From contig ONEX01000020.1 of assembly GCA_900316955.1 (NCBI GenBank), positions 1 to 64,000 on the forward strand: 64,000 nt of DNA, given 5' to 3'. Position numbers and translations under genes: made by a program. Shown here in pieces: positions 1 to 9,004 of the stretch (position 1 is its first letter; each line of letters begins with the position of its first letter). The notes below the pieces were generated by a model, which saw only the letters and a program-made list of their open reading frames with translations, was not told the DNA's origin and made no database searches. This DNA is from an uncultured Bacteroidales bacterium (GTDB lineage: Bacteria; Bacteroidota; Bacteroidia; Bacteroidales; UBA932).

Positions 1-53
1 TCACCATCGCCGATGGTACTGACCTACCAGTTGGGAGAGTAGGTAGCCGCCGT
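1..53 (+). rRNA. 5S ribosomal RNA, 3' end (partial)
   Basis: The first ~53 nt match the 3' third of a bacterial 5S rRNA. The conserved GATGGTACT segment is followed by GGGAGAGTAGGTAGCCGCCG, which closes the outer helix. The 5' part lies before the window, so the window begins at the end of an rRNA operon. The 3' boundary is estimated from where the terminal helix should close, and a terminator hairpin follows directly. Confidence 0.85.
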
Positions 54-60
54 TTTTGGA

Positions 61-95
61 AGCCCGGACGTCAAATGACGCCCGGGCTTCTTCGT
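61..95 (+). terminator. rRNA operon terminator hairpin
   Basis: AGCCCGG (61-67) pairs with CCGGGCT (82-88). An inner CGTCA/TGACG stem continues past one mismatch, and a T-rich stretch (TTCTTCGTTTT) follows. Its position right after the 5S rRNA end fits the terminator of the rRNA operon. Confidence 0.8.
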
Positions 96-603
96 TTTCA
101 CTTCGTTCAAACTCGACCCAAAAACGTCGGCTACCGCCGTCCTACCCCAGCCGCTGTCGCGGCCGCCCCCCAGTGGGCACACCCCCTCGTTCCCCCTGGA
201 AGGGGGATGAGTCGGCCCTCCGGGCCTCCGAATGATGAAGCCCCGGACCCCCTCCCGTTGACCTCTCGATCTCCGAATGACTAGTCATTGCTGACCGACC
301 GCAATTGCGGAAATGAGTCCTCTGGCATTGGTCTGAGTGTAAACGCGTCCAGGAAAAAGCCCGTTTTGTGCGAAAAGCCTGCCGCGTTGTCATACACATT
401 GACATACAAAGCCATTTTCCCGCAATTGCGTCCAGGGTATGTACAAATCACAATGTTTTTTCAGTGCGGACGTCGGTGTACAGGAGTGGAAGGTGGTGTG
501 ACGGTGGAGTTCGCCGTCAAGGCCGTTTCCGACCTCTGGCGAGCCGCTGAAAGACGCATGGAGCCGGCGCACCACCTTCCGCTCACAACGACGTCCTGAT
601 ATC
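96..603. other. intergenic stretch without a convincing gene
   Basis: No reading frame here has a plausible start, protein-like composition or a recognisable family; the short frames present are low in hydrophobic residues and look like translated intergenic DNA. The stretch holds short inverted repeats: a CCCCCT/AGGGGG hairpin near 190-210, two copies of the palindrome CGCAATTGCG (300-309 and 421-430), and an 11-bp inverted repeat GGAAGGTGGTG / CACCACCTTCC (488-498 and 570-580). I see no clear TAnnTTTG promoter. Confidence 0.6.
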
Positions 604-615
604 TTGCACGAAGGA

Positions 616-957
616 ATGATTGTTGCAATGGTTGGGGGCATGGCGAAAATCGGGCGAAATATCGGGCTGGTGTGGATGTATGGGAAGTGGATCATCCTGG
701 CCGGGGGACTGTTCAACCTAGCGTGTACAGCTTTCCTGGCGGGAGCGTTTTCTTATACCGGGCTGGTGGCAGCTTTCATCTTGAAAATGCTTTTCACGGC
801 TGTCGTGCTCTATTTGCACCGTCAGTTCGAAGACCGGGACGCCGTCTTTTTCTATATCAATCTGGGCCTGAGCCGGAAGCGCTTGATGGCGGCGACGCTG
901 TCCATCGACTTCGGGTTTCTGTTGCTCCTGGAAATCCTGATCGCCGTATGCCGATGA
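616..957 (+). CDS. small integral membrane protein, probable ABC-transporter partner
   Basis: About 113 aa, with three or four hydrophobic segments (WIILAGGLFNLACTAFLAG, a central stretch around YTGLVAAFILKMLFTAVVLY, and a C-terminal FGFLLLLEILIAVC) separated by a basic loop (LGLSRKRL). I do not recognise a named family. Its stop codon overlaps the start of the ABC ATPase by an ATGA junction, so the two are probably translationally coupled and act together at the inner membrane. The start is uncertain: the ATG at 616 directly follows AAGGA, while ATGs at 628 and 640 are alternatives (628 has better ribosome-binding-site spacing). Function is unknown. Confidence 0.6.
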   Translation: MIVAMVGGMAKIGRNIGLVWMYGKWIILAGGLFNLACTAFLAGAFSYTGLVAAFILKMLFTAVVLYLHRQFEDRDAVFFYINLGLSRKRLMAATLSIDFGFLLLLEILIAVCR

Positions 958-1610
958 CGCACGAATTGATCGTCGACAGCGTCGCGGTCCGCTTCGGAGA
1001 GAAGACGGTCGTGAGCGGCGGGTACGTAACGGCGAGGACTGGGAGCGTGACCGGCCTTCTGGGCCGCAACGGCGCTGGAAAGTCCTGCATGTTCCGCGCC
1101 CTGATGGGCGGTCTCAAAGTGGACTATGTTCAGGTCCATATTGACGGCGACCCCGTTGACTTGAATAAAATTGGCTTGAAAATCAAGTACTTGCCACAGG
1201 GGCGGATGATTCCGGACGGACTGACCCTGAAGCAGGCCTTCCAACTTTATCAGGTGGATTTCTGGGCCTTTGTCCTGCTCTTCCCGAAGTATTCCGGGAA
1301 GTATCACGCCCGGCTTTGGGAGATGTCCGGGGGAGAGGCGAGGTTGGCGGAACTGTACCTGGTCCTGATGGCCGATGGGCCCTTCTGCATCCTGGACGAA
1401 CCGTTCTCCCAGATCGACCCCGTCCATATCGAAGCGGTCCAGCGGCTCATCCGGGAAAAGAGCCGGGAAAAGGGCATCATCGTCACGGACCATAACTACG
1501 AAGCCATCTCCACCGTCGCCGACCGGCTCTTCGTCCTGTCCGATGGCTACACCCACCCGGTGGAGAGCCGGGACGACCTCGTCCGGCACGGATATCTGCT
1601 GCCGCAGTAG
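954..1610 (+). CDS. ABC transporter ATP-binding protein
   Basis: 218-aa ATP-hydrolysing subunit. In order: Walker A GRNGAGKS (about residues 37-44), Q-loop in KYLPQG, signature MSGGEARLAEL (a variant of LSGGQ), Walker B FCILDEP, a D-loop that reads SQIDP, and an H-loop histidine in IVTDHN. There is no membrane domain, so it must work with another protein; the overlapping upstream small membrane protein is the obvious candidate. The substrate cannot be read from the sequence. The ATG at 954 gives an ATGA overlap; an in-frame ATG at 948 is equally possible. The long region between the Q-loop and the signature, rich in aromatics, resembles a group of Bacteroidetes ATPases of unknown cargo. Confidence 0.85.
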   Translation: MTHELIVDSVAVRFGEKTVVSGGYVTARTGSVTGLLGRNGAGKSCMFRALMGGLKVDYVQVHIDGDPVDLNKIGLKIKYLPQGRMIPDGLTLKQAFQLYQVDFWAFVLLFPKYSGKYHARLWEMSGGEARLAELYLVLMADGPFCILDEPFSQIDPVHIEAVQRLIREKSREKGIIVTDHNYEAISTVADRLFVLSDGYTHPVESRDDLVRHGYLLPQ

Positions 1611-1612
1611 CC

Positions 1613-1643
1613 TTGGGAATTCCCCGGGAAATGCGTATTTTTG
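1613..1643 (+). promoter_or_regulatory. Bacteroidetes-type promoter for the S46 peptidase gene
   Basis: A -33 core TTG (1613-1615), a 20-nt spacer, and a -7 box TATTTTTG (1636-1643) fit the Bacteroidetes consensus TTTG-N19-21-TAnnTTTG. It sits 22 nt before the start codon at 1666. Confidence 0.7.
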
Positions 1644-1665
1644 TGAAAAAGAGAAACTTGTTTTC

Positions 1666-3735
1666 ATGAAAAAGACCGTATTGATCCTGGGAGCCCTGAT
1701 CGCTTTTTCCCTGACGGCGATGGCCGATGAAGGGATGTGGCTCCCGTCCCTGATTTCCCAGCGTATAGGCGACATGCAGGCCAAAGGCTTCCGGCTCACC
1801 GCCGAAGACATCTACAGCGTGAACCAGGCGTCGCTCAAGGACGCCGTCGTCCTGTTCGGAGGCGGCTGCACGGGCGAGCTCGTGTCCGACGAAGGCCTGC
1901 TCCTGACGAACCACCACTGCGGATACAGCTATATCCAGCGCCACAGCAGCGTGGAGCACGACTACCTCAAGGACGGTTTCTGGGCGATGAACCGCAGCCA
2001 GGAACTGCCCAACCGGGGATTGACCGTCAGTTTCCTCGAACGGATGGAAGACGTGACGGACCTCGTGCTGAAAGGCTACCAGGAGGGAATGACCGAGGCG
2101 CAGCGGGATTCCGTGGTCCGGGTCAATACCCGCAAGCTCACCGCCGAGGCCGTCCAGGATGGTAAAGGCCTGACTGCCGATGTGGAAGCCCTCTTCTACG
2201 GCAACCAGTACTTCCTGTTCGTGTTCCGCGTGTTCCGCGACGTCCGACTCGTGGGCGCCCCGCCGTCCTCCATCGGCAAGTTCGGCGGCGACACCGACAA
2301 CTGGATGTGGCCCCGCCACACCGGCGATTTCTCCATCTTCCGCGTCTATGCCGACAAGGACAACAACCCGGCCGACTACTCCCCGGACAACGTCCCGTAC
2401 CACCCGAAGAAGTTCTTCAAGGTATCCCGCGCCGGCGTCAACGAGGGCGATTTCACCTTCGTCTATGGCTGCCCGGGCAGCACCCAGGAGTATGTGATGT
2501 CCGAGCAGGTCAAGTACGTCTCCGAGGTCTCCGACCCGCAGAAGATCGCCCTCCGCACCCAGCGCCTGGACATCCAGAAGAAGTACATGTCCCAGTCCCA
2601 GGCTGTCCGGATCCAGTATTCCTCCAAGAACGCCTCCGTATCCAACGCCTGGAAGAAATGGCAGGGCGAGGAGAAGGGCATCAAGAAGAACCACACCGTG
2701 GCCGAGAAGCAGGCCTATGAGAAGCGCTTCCGCGAATGGGCCAAGGGTACCCGCTACGAAGGGATCGTGGACCAGCTGGGCGGCATCTACGCCCGCCGGA
2801 ATCCCTCCTACCTGGCCTACGAGTACTACAACGAGACCGTCCGGACCATCGAACTCCTCAATTTCGCCTCCGGCATCCACACCCGCCTGCGTTCCGGCAC
2901 CTCCACGAAGGACCTGATCGACAGCTTCTTCAAGGATTACTACCAGCCCATCGACGAGGAATGCTTCGTCGCCATGATGACCTCCTTCGACCAGAACCTC
3001 CCCGAGGATTTCAAGCCGGCCTGGTTCAAGGAGCAGCTCGCCGAATTCGGCAGCGTGGAAGCCTGGAAGGATTACCTGTACACCCACAGCCTCTTCACGG
3101 ACCGCGCGAAAGTGGAAGCCTTGACCCCGGAAGATGCGGACCTCGCGGCCGATGATCCGGCCGTCATCGCCTTCTCCGAGTTCACGATCTGGTACGCCGA
3201 AGAGCTTGCACCCGTCATCCGGGAAACCTCCGAGGCCCTCCGCGTGGCGAACCGCACCTATATGCAGGGCCAGATGGAGTTCGAGAAGGACAAGACCTTC
3301 TATCCGGACGCCAATCTCACCCTCCGGGTCGCCTACGGCCAGGTGGCCGGTTATGCTCCCTACGACGGCGCCTACTATTATCCCGTGTCCACGCTCAAGG
3401 GCATCATCGAGAAGGACAATCCCGACATCTTCGACTACAACATCCCGCAGGTGCTCCGCGACATCTACGCCGAGGGCGGCCACGAGAAGCAGCCCGTCTG
3501 CTTCCTCGCGACGAACCACACCACCGGCGGCAACTCCGGCAGCCCGGTCCTCAATGCCGACGGCAACCTGATCGGCATCAACTTCGACCGCGTCTGGGAA
3601 GGGACGATGTCCGACATCGTCTATGACCCGGAAATCTGCCGGAACATCTCCTTGGACGTCCGCTACCTGCTCTTTGTCGTGGACCAGATCGGGCACGCGT
3701 CCTACCTGTTCGACGAAATGGTTTTTGTCGATTAA
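1666..3735 (+). CDS. S46 family dipeptidyl peptidase, DPP11-like
   Basis: 689 aa with a Sec signal peptide (residues 1-20, ending SLTAMA). It is a trypsin-fold serine peptidase that releases dipeptides from oligopeptide N-termini in the periplasm. The triad regions are visible: His in LLTNHHC (about 83-84), Asp in GGDTDNWMWPRHTGDF, and Ser624 in TTGGNSGSP. Eighteen residues after the Ser lies Arg642 in NFDRVWE. In the family an Arg here marks DPP11 (preference for Asp/Glu at P1), while DPP7 has Gly; the assignment is by analogy with Porphyromonas enzymes. Start chosen at the ATG before MKKTVLIL. The alpha-galactosidase follows after 13 nt and may be cotranscribed. Confidence 0.93.
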   Translation: MKKTVLILGALIAFSLTAMADEGMWLPSLISQRIGDMQAKGFRLTAEDIYSVNQASLKDAVVLFGGGCTGELVSDEGLLLTNHHCGYSYIQRHSSVEHDYLKDGFWAMNRSQELPNRGLTVSFLERMEDVTDLVLKGYQEGMTEAQRDSVVRVNTRKLTAEAVQDGKGLTADVEALFYGNQYFLFVFRVFRDVRLVGAPPSSIGKFGGDTDNWMWPRHTGDFSIFRVYADKDNNPADYSPDNVPYHPKKFFKVSRAGVNEGDFTFVYGCPGSTQEYVMSEQVKYVSEVSDPQKIALRTQRLDIQKKYMSQSQAVRIQYSSKNASVSNAWKKWQGEEKGIKKNHTVAEKQAYEKRFREWAKGTRYEGIVDQLGGIYARRNPSYLAYEYYNETVRTIELLNFASGIHTRLRSGTSTKDLIDSFFKDYYQPIDEECFVAMMTSFDQNLPEDFKPAWFKEQLAEFGSVEAWKDYLYTHSLFTDRAKVEALTPEDADLAADDPAVIAFSEFTIWYAEELAPVIRETSEALRVANRTYMQGQMEFEKDKTFYPDANLTLRVAYGQVAGYAPYDGAYYYPVSTLKGIIEKDNPDIFDYNIPQVLRDIYAEGGHEKQPVCFLATNHTTGGNSGSPVLNADGNLIGINFDRVWEGTMSDIVYDPEICRNISLDVRYLLFVVDQIGHASYLFDEMVFVD

Positions 3736-3748
3736 TAAAGCCTTGACT

Positions 3749-5941
3749 ATGAAATACTTGCATTGGGCGGTTGCGGCCTTTGCGGCCCTCGTCCTCGCCT
3801 GGCCGGCATCAGCCAGGAAGACCGTCATCCCCGTGGAGACGGAACACACGCAGCTCGTCCTCGTCGCCCAGGAGAACGGCGTCCTCCAGACGCTCCATTT
3901 CGGCGCGAGAATCGCCGCCCCTTCGGCGTTCGAGGCCTTCCGCACGGGCCGGGGAACCGACAACGGGGAAGGTCCGATGACCTATCCCACCACCGGCGGC
4001 CGCTATCTGGGCGATCCCGCCCTGCACGTGAAATATGCCGACGGCTATCACAACACGGAACTGGTCTATGAGAACCACCAGGTCCGTGCGAACGGCAACG
4101 TCGTCACGACGGAGATCACCTTGAAGGACCCTGTCACTTCGCTGGAAGTCAAGCTGTGCTATGACGCCTACCAGAAAGAGGACGTCATATGCGCCCATAC
4201 GGAAATCCGGAACGCCGGCAAGAAGCCCGTGCAACTGCTCAACTATGCCTCCGGCGCCCTGAACCTGGATGCGGACCAGTACTATCTCACGCATTTCCAT
4301 GGCGGCTGGGCCGATGAGATGCAAATGGACGGAGAACTCCTGAAGCACGATACGAAAGTCATCGAGTCCCGCCGCGGCACGCAGGTGACCCAGTGCTCGA
4401 ATCCCTCCTTCCTCGTGAGTCTCAATGCGGACCGGCTGCAGGAGAATGTCGGCGAAGTCGTCGCCGGCGCCCTCGCCTGGAGCGGTAATTTCCGCCTTTC
4501 CTTCGAGAAAGACGAGTCCGGCCGGCTCACGGTCCTGGCCGGGATCAGTCCGTTTGCATCGGCCTATGAACTGGCTGCAGGAAAGACATTTACGACACCT
4601 GATTTCATCTATACCTTCTCCTGCAAAGGGGCGGGGCAGGCGTCCCGGAACCTGCATGCCTGGGCCCGCAACTACGGCGTCTACGGAGGCGGTCAGATCA
4701 ATCCCACCCTCCTGAACAGCTGGGAAGGCGCTTACTTCACCTTTACGACCGAAACCCTCCTCCGGATGATCGACGACGCGGCCGCGATGGGCCTCGAGAT
4801 GTTCGTCCTGGACGACGGCTGGTTTGCGAAGGATTATCCCCGCAACGGGGACGACGCTGGCCTCGGCGACTGGGAAGTGAACACCGCCAAGATTCCGGAG
4901 GGCATCGACTATGTGGCCTCCTATGCCCATCAGAAAGGCCTCAAGTTCGGTATCTGGATCGAGCCGGAGATGGTCAATCCCCAGAGCAACCTGGCGCACA
5001 AACATCCCGAATGGGTGGTCCAGAGCCCCGGCCGCGAGATTTACCAGAGCCGGAACCAGTGGGTGCTGGACCTGAGCAATCCGGCGGTCCAGGACTTCGT
5101 ATACGGCATCTTCGACAACACGATGCAGCTGGCCCCGAACATCGACTACATCAAGTGGGACTGCAACCGCACGGTCGCCGACTTCGGCAGCACGTATCTG
5201 GGCAAGGAGCAGGACCGTTTCTTCGTGGAATACGCGCAGGGCATCTATAACGTGATGCGCCGCCTCCGCGCAAAGTATCCCGATACCATCGTCCAGTGCT
5301 GCTCCTCCGGCGGCGGACGGGTGGATTACGGCGCCCTGAAGTATTTCAACGAGATCTGGACCAGCGACAACACGGACGCTTTCACCCGCGCCTACATCCA
5401 GTACGCGACGAACCTGATCTATCCCGCGTGCGTGATGGCCTCCCACGTGTCGGCCGTCCCGAACCACCAGACGGGCAACGTCACCCCGCTCAAGTTCCGG
5501 TTCGACATGGCCTGCTCCGGCCGGCTCGGGATGGAGCTCCAGCCCCGGAACCTGACGGAAGGGGAGCGCGCCCTCGCGGACCGCTGCATCCGTTCCTACA
5601 AGCAGTACCGCGACCTGGTCTTCACCGGCGACGTGTACCGCCTTGCGTCCCCGTATGACGGTGATTATTATGCACTTATGTATGTGTCGAAAGACCGGCG
5701 CCGGGCGGTGGCGTTCACCTACTGCCTCAAGTACCAGAACCGGGCGGTCGGGGGCCATGTCTTCCGGATGAACGGCCTGGACCCGGCCCGCAAGTACAAG
5801 GTGACGGAGCTGAATGTGAACCGCTCATCGTGGTGGGGCTCCGGCCAGGAGCATGCCGGCGACTTCCTGATGAACGGCGGGTTCAACCCCGTGCTCCTCA
5901 AGACCTTCGACAGCGGCGTCTTCTATTTGGAAGCGGATTAG
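3749..5941 (+). CDS. GH36 alpha-galactosidase
   Basis: 730 aa with a signal peptide (about residues 1-22). It hydrolyses terminal alpha-1,6-galactose from raffinose-type oligosaccharides or galactomannan fragments. An N-terminal beta-sandwich domain is followed by the (beta/alpha)8 barrel. The nucleophile is Asp471 in YIKWDCNR and the acid/base Asp540 in WTSDNTD, as in family GH36. VLDDGWF and GIWIEPEMVNP are further family signatures. The predicted location is periplasmic. The 3' end overlaps the convergent ketoreductase gene by 4 nt. It is the only obvious glycoside hydrolase in the window and follows a peptidase rather than sugar-uptake genes. Confidence 0.95.
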   Translation: MKYLHWAVAAFAALVLAWPASARKTVIPVETEHTQLVLVAQENGVLQTLHFGARIAAPSAFEAFRTGRGTDNGEGPMTYPTTGGRYLGDPALHVKYADGYHNTELVYENHQVRANGNVVTTEITLKDPVTSLEVKLCYDAYQKEDVICAHTEIRNAGKKPVQLLNYASGALNLDADQYYLTHFHGGWADEMQMDGELLKHDTKVIESRRGTQVTQCSNPSFLVSLNADRLQENVGEVVAGALAWSGNFRLSFEKDESGRLTVLAGISPFASAYELAAGKTFTTPDFIYTFSCKGAGQASRNLHAWARNYGVYGGGQINPTLLNSWEGAYFTFTTETLLRMIDDAAAMGLEMFVLDDGWFAKDYPRNGDDAGLGDWEVNTAKIPEGIDYVASYAHQKGLKFGIWIEPEMVNPQSNLAHKHPEWVVQSPGREIYQSRNQWVLDLSNPAVQDFVYGIFDNTMQLAPNIDYIKWDCNRTVADFGSTYLGKEQDRFFVEYAQGIYNVMRRLRAKYPDTIVQCCSSGGGRVDYGALKYFNEIWTSDNTDAFTRAYIQYATNLIYPACVMASHVSAVPNHQTGNVTPLKFRFDMACSGRLGMELQPRNLTEGERALADRCIRSYKQYRDLVFTGDVYRLASPYDGDYYALMYVSKDRRRAVAFTYCLKYQNRAVGGHVFRMNGLDPARKYKVTELNVNRSSWWGSGQEHAGDFLMNGGFNPVLLKTFDSGVFYLEAD

Positions 5942-6657
5942 GTGTATAAGCCTCCGTTGACGGAGATGCATTCGCCCGTGACATAGGAAGCTTCGGGCGA
6001 GGCGAGGAAGGCCACTACGGCCGCCACTTCTTCCGGTCGTCCGAAACGGGCGGCCGGAATGTCTTTCTTGAGGGTGGCCTCGTCCAGTCCCTCCGTCATG
6101 TCGGTGAGGATGAAACCGGGGGCGACGGCGTTCACCGTCACCTTCTTCCGCGCGACCTCCTGGGCGAGCGCCTTGGTGGCGGCGATGAGGCCGCCCTTGG
6201 CCGCGGCATAGTTCGCCTGGCCGGGCAGGCCCTTGATGCCGCTGAGCGAGGCGACGTTCACGATCCGGCCGTACTTGTGCAGCAGCATCGGCTGCAGGAC
6301 GGCCCGCGTGACGTGGAAGAAACTGTTCAGGTTGGTGTTCACAACTTGCTGCCACTCATCGGGTTCCATCCAGATCATCAGGTTGTCCTTCCGGATGCCT
6401 GCGTTGTTCACCAGCACCTCGATATACTCCTCCGGATGGGCCGCCTGCCAGCCTTCGAGGGCTGTGCGGACCGACTCCGGATCGCCCACGTCGAAGCGGA
6501 GCAGTTCGCCCTGTCCGCCGATGGCGTCCAGCGTTTCGCGGGCCGCCGCCTCGTTCGAGACATAGTTGATGAGGACATGATAGCCCTTCTGGGCGAGGGC
6601 GAGGGTGACGGCGCGGCCGATGCCGCGGCTGCCGCCGGTGACGAGTGCGGTTTTCAT
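5938..6657 (-). CDS. FabG-like 3-oxoacyl-ACP reductase of the polyene-type locus
   Basis: 239-aa classical short-chain dehydrogenase. TGGSRGIG near the N-terminus binds NADP; NNAG, a Ser in VASLSG and YAAAKGG (Tyr/Lys) form the catalytic site. In the context of ACPs and ketosynthases it should reduce the beta-keto group of the growing acyl-ACP. The start at 6657 (MKTALVTGG) is preferred over an upstream in-frame ATG because the Rossmann fold begins there. It overlaps the oxidoreductase gene upstream by 4 nt and forms one operon with it and the ketosynthase. It is a dedicated KR by location; a housekeeping FabG role cannot be excluded. Confidence 0.9.
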   Translation of the reverse strand: MKTALVTGGSRGIGRAVTLALAQKGYHVLINYVSNEAAARETLDAIGGQGELLRFDVGDPESVRTALEGWQAAHPEEYIEVLVNNAGIRKDNLMIWMEPDEWQQVVNTNLNSFFHVTRAVLQPMLLHKYGRIVNVASLSGIKGLPGQANYAAAKGGLIAATKALAQEVARKKVTVNAVAPGFILTDMTEGLDEATLKKDIPAARFGRPEEVAAVVAFLASPEASYVTGECISVNGGLYT

Positions 6658-7754
6658 CGTGGGAGGATTTGGTTCAAGGTGGATTCGCCGAGGATTTCCC
6701 GGCAAGTGGTAAGCGCGGTTTCCGCTACGCCAAGCACGCCGTGCAGGCCGCAGTTCTGGCCGGTCAGGTACAGCCCCGGGACCGGCGTCCGGGGATGGAC
6801 ATAGCAGGCGGCGTCCTTTTTCCGGATGCCGAAGGCGCTGCCGCCGGGTGTCCCGGTGTAGCGCTCCCAGGTTGCGGGCGTGCTGGTCCAGTATTTTTCG
6901 ACGGCGGGTTCCAGGCCGGGAACCTGCCGGATCAGGCTTTCGGCGAAGGCGGTCCGGTCGGGGACCTCTTCTTCGCAGAAGGCGAGCAGGTCCGCGCTCC
7001 GGGCGAAACCCTGGCTGTCCGGATTTCCGTAATGGAGCATCACGTCGTCGTTATAAGTCGTGCACCAGGGCTTGTAAACCAGCGTTTCCGGGCGTAATTT
7101 GCAGTAAACCGTAAAGATGCCGGGTCCGTCTTCCAGGACTTCCAGCCGGTGCAGGTAAGCCGGTCGGACATGCCCCTTGAAAAGGGCGAAAGTCTGCCGG
7201 GGATGGATGTCGGAGACGATGGTTCCCGCATAGGAACTCCCGTCCTTGCATCTGACAAGACCCGGTTCGATGGCGGTCACTTCGCAGTGGCAGCGGATGG
7301 TCCCGTTGATCTGCGCGGCGAGCGCCTGAACCAGCAAATCCCCCGCAGGAAGCCGCCAGGAGCCGTTTTTGTAGGGTTCCATCACATGGGCATATTCCTC
7401 TTCCGTCACCTCCGGACCGGAGAGCCGGAGGGCGTTTCCCAGCGGATAGGAGAGGTCGGAAAGGCGGTGTGAGACGCCGTCCAGGACGATTTCATCGGTT
7501 TCGGCCACCTGCTCCCAGGGAAGGTCCATCAGCCCGAGCGGACGGAAGATTCGCTCCAGCCGCCCGCCTTCTTCCAGGCCTGCGACGGAATGGAAACCGG
7601 TGTCGAACCGGAGCCCTTCGCGGGTGAAAGTCTGGAGACATCCTCCGGGCTGTGCCGCTTTCTCGAGGACGGTGACATGATACCCCGCCCGGGACAGGAT
7701 CGCGCCCGAGAGAAGGCCGCCGAGGCCGGAACCGATGATGACGGCCTCAGACAT
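6654..7754 (-). CDS. FAD-dependent oxidoreductase, phytoene desaturase/retinol saturase-like
   Basis: 366 aa. The N-terminus has the dinucleotide-binding motif GSGLGGLLSGAILSRAGY followed by VLEKAAQPGG, typical of amine oxidase/phytoene desaturase-like flavoproteins; a C-terminal GLYLTGQNCG-type FAD segment closes the fold. At 366 aa it is shorter than carotenoid desaturases. Such oxidoreductases are frequent in flexirubin/aryl-polyene clusters of Bacteroidetes, where the step they catalyse is not certain. It overlaps the ketosynthase gene by 8 nt and the ketoreductase gene by 4 nt, so the three are coupled. Substrate unknown; oxidation or reduction of the polyene chain is an inference. Confidence 0.85.
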   Translation of the reverse strand: MSEAVIIGSGLGGLLSGAILSRAGYHVTVLEKAAQPGGCLQTFTREGLRFDTGFHSVAGLEEGGRLERIFRPLGLMDLPWEQVAETDEIVLDGVSHRLSDLSYPLGNALRLSGPEVTEEEYAHVMEPYKNGSWRLPAGDLLVQALAAQINGTIRCHCEVTAIEPGLVRCKDGSSYAGTIVSDIHPRQTFALFKGHVRPAYLHRLEVLEDGPGIFTVYCKLRPETLVYKPWCTTYNDDVMLHYGNPDSQGFARSADLLAFCEEEVPDRTAFAESLIRQVPGLEPAVEKYWTSTPATWERYTGTPGGSAFGIRKKDAACYVHPRTPVPGLYLTGQNCGLHGVLGVAETALTTCREILGESTLNQILPR

Positions 7755-8964
7755 TCCGGATCACGAGGGTGGAGTTCGTCCCGCCGAAGCCGAAGGAGTT
7801 GGAAAGGAACGTGTCGAACGGGTGTTCGATGGTCTCCGCCGGAATCCAGAGCCGGGCGGAATCCTCGTCGGGATGTTCGAAATTGATGTTTCCGGCGATG
7901 AAACCGCCTTTCATCATCAGGAGGGAGTAGACGATTTCGCTGGCGCCGGCCATCCACATTTCGTGGCCGGTCTGGCTCTTGGTGGACGTGACCGGGACGG
8001 TGCGTTCGCCGAACACGCGGGCGATGGCCTTGGCTTCGTTCGCGTCTCCGACGTGCGTGGACGTGGCGTGCGCATTAACATAACCGATCTCGCGGAGGTC
8101 GATGCCGGCACGGCGGATGGCCATCTCCAGGGAACGGGCGGGACCGTCCACGTTGGGGGTGGAGATGTGGTCGCCGTTCGCGGAGAAGCCGTAGCCGAGG
8201 ACCTCGGCGAGGATGGGCGCGCCACGGCGGACGGCGGATTCGTAGCTCTCGAGGATGACGGTCGCCGCACCGCCGCCCGGCACGAGGCCGTCGCGGTCGC
8301 GGTCAAACGGCCGGCTGGCCTTCTCCGGCGCGTCCTCCCGGACGGAGAACGCGGAAATGCCGTCGAATGAGCCGGTTGCGGCGGGATTGACCTCCTGCGC
8401 GCCGCCACAGACAACCATATCCTGCAGGCCGTTCTGGATGAGCAGGGCGCCGAGGCCGATGGCGTGGGACCCGCTGGCGCAGGCGCCGGAAACGGTGAGG
8501 TTGATGCCTTTGAGGTGGAAGATTACTCCGAGATTCATCGTCACGGTGGAGTTCATCGACTGGAAGATGGCGCCGGAGCCGCACAGCATCGTATCCTTCT
8601 TCTCCACGATCTTGGAGATGGACTTATAGACGGCGTCGGCCGTGCTGTCGTTGCCGTACAGGAGCCCGACCTCATGGCTGTCCAGATAGTCCTGGTCGAT
8701 GCCCGCGTGCTTGAGGGCATCCCGCGTCGCGCAGTAAGCGTACTGCGCCGGCTCCGGCATATACACCCGGAGCGGACGGGGGAGTTCCTTCTTCAGGTCC
8801 GGCAGTTCCACCCGGCCGGTGAGTCCGGACCGGAACCCCATTTCCTTGCGGACCGGGTCCAGCACGATGCCGGACTTGCCGGTGTACAGGGAGTTCCGCA
8901 CTTCCTCCAGGGACGTGCCCAGGCACGACCAGATTCCCAGTCCCGTAATGACGACTCTTTGCAT
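7747..8964 (-). CDS. beta-ketoacyl-ACP synthase (FabF/FabB-type)
   Basis: 405-aa condensing enzyme with the complete thiolase-fold triad: Cys162 in SGACASGSHA, His in NAHATST, and His in SQTGHEMWMAGASE. It should extend an acyl chain with malonyl-ACP. First gene of the three-gene minus-strand arm of the polyene-type locus, divergent from lysC. A TAAATTTG box (8984-8991, minus strand) lies about 20 nt upstream of the ATG. It is one of three full-length ketosynthases in the locus, suggesting different chain-initiating, elongating or partner roles. Confidence 0.93.
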   Translation of the reverse strand: MQRVVITGLGIWSCLGTSLEEVRNSLYTGKSGIVLDPVRKEMGFRSGLTGRVELPDLKKELPRPLRVYMPEPAQYAYCATRDALKHAGIDQDYLDSHEVGLLYGNDSTADAVYKSISKIVEKKDTMLCGSGAIFQSMNSTVTMNLGVIFHLKGINLTVSGACASGSHAIGLGALLIQNGLQDMVVCGGAQEVNPAATGSFDGISAFSVREDAPEKASRPFDRDRDGLVPGGGAATVILESYESAVRRGAPILAEVLGYGFSANGDHISTPNVDGPARSLEMAIRRAGIDLREIGYVNAHATSTHVGDANEAKAIARVFGERTVPVTSTKSQTGHEMWMAGASEIVYSLLMMKGGFIAGNINFEHPDEDSARLWIPAETIEHPFDTFLSNSFGFGGTNSTLVIRNV

Positions 8965-8983
8965 GGCGATTCTCTAATTCCTA

Positions 8984-8991
8984 CAAATTTA
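8984..8991 (-). promoter_or_regulatory. -7 box TAAATTTG for the ketosynthase operon
   Basis: On the minus strand this reads TAAATTTG, a match to the Bacteroidetes TAnnTTTG element, 19 nt before the ketosynthase ATG. No good TTTG is seen 19-21 nt upstream, so the promoter is supported by the -7 box only. Confidence 0.5.
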
Positions 8992-9004
8992 CGGATTTTT
9001 TATC

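Noticed and set aside
96-603. Short open frames in the region after the rRNA operon as genes
   Set aside because: They overlap each other on both strands, begin without plausible signals and encode low-complexity Pro/Arg-rich sequence.
604-618. TTG start at 604 for the small membrane protein
   Set aside because: An ATG at 616 directly after AAGGA, or ATGs at 628/640, are more credible; the TTG adds only four non-hydrophobic residues.
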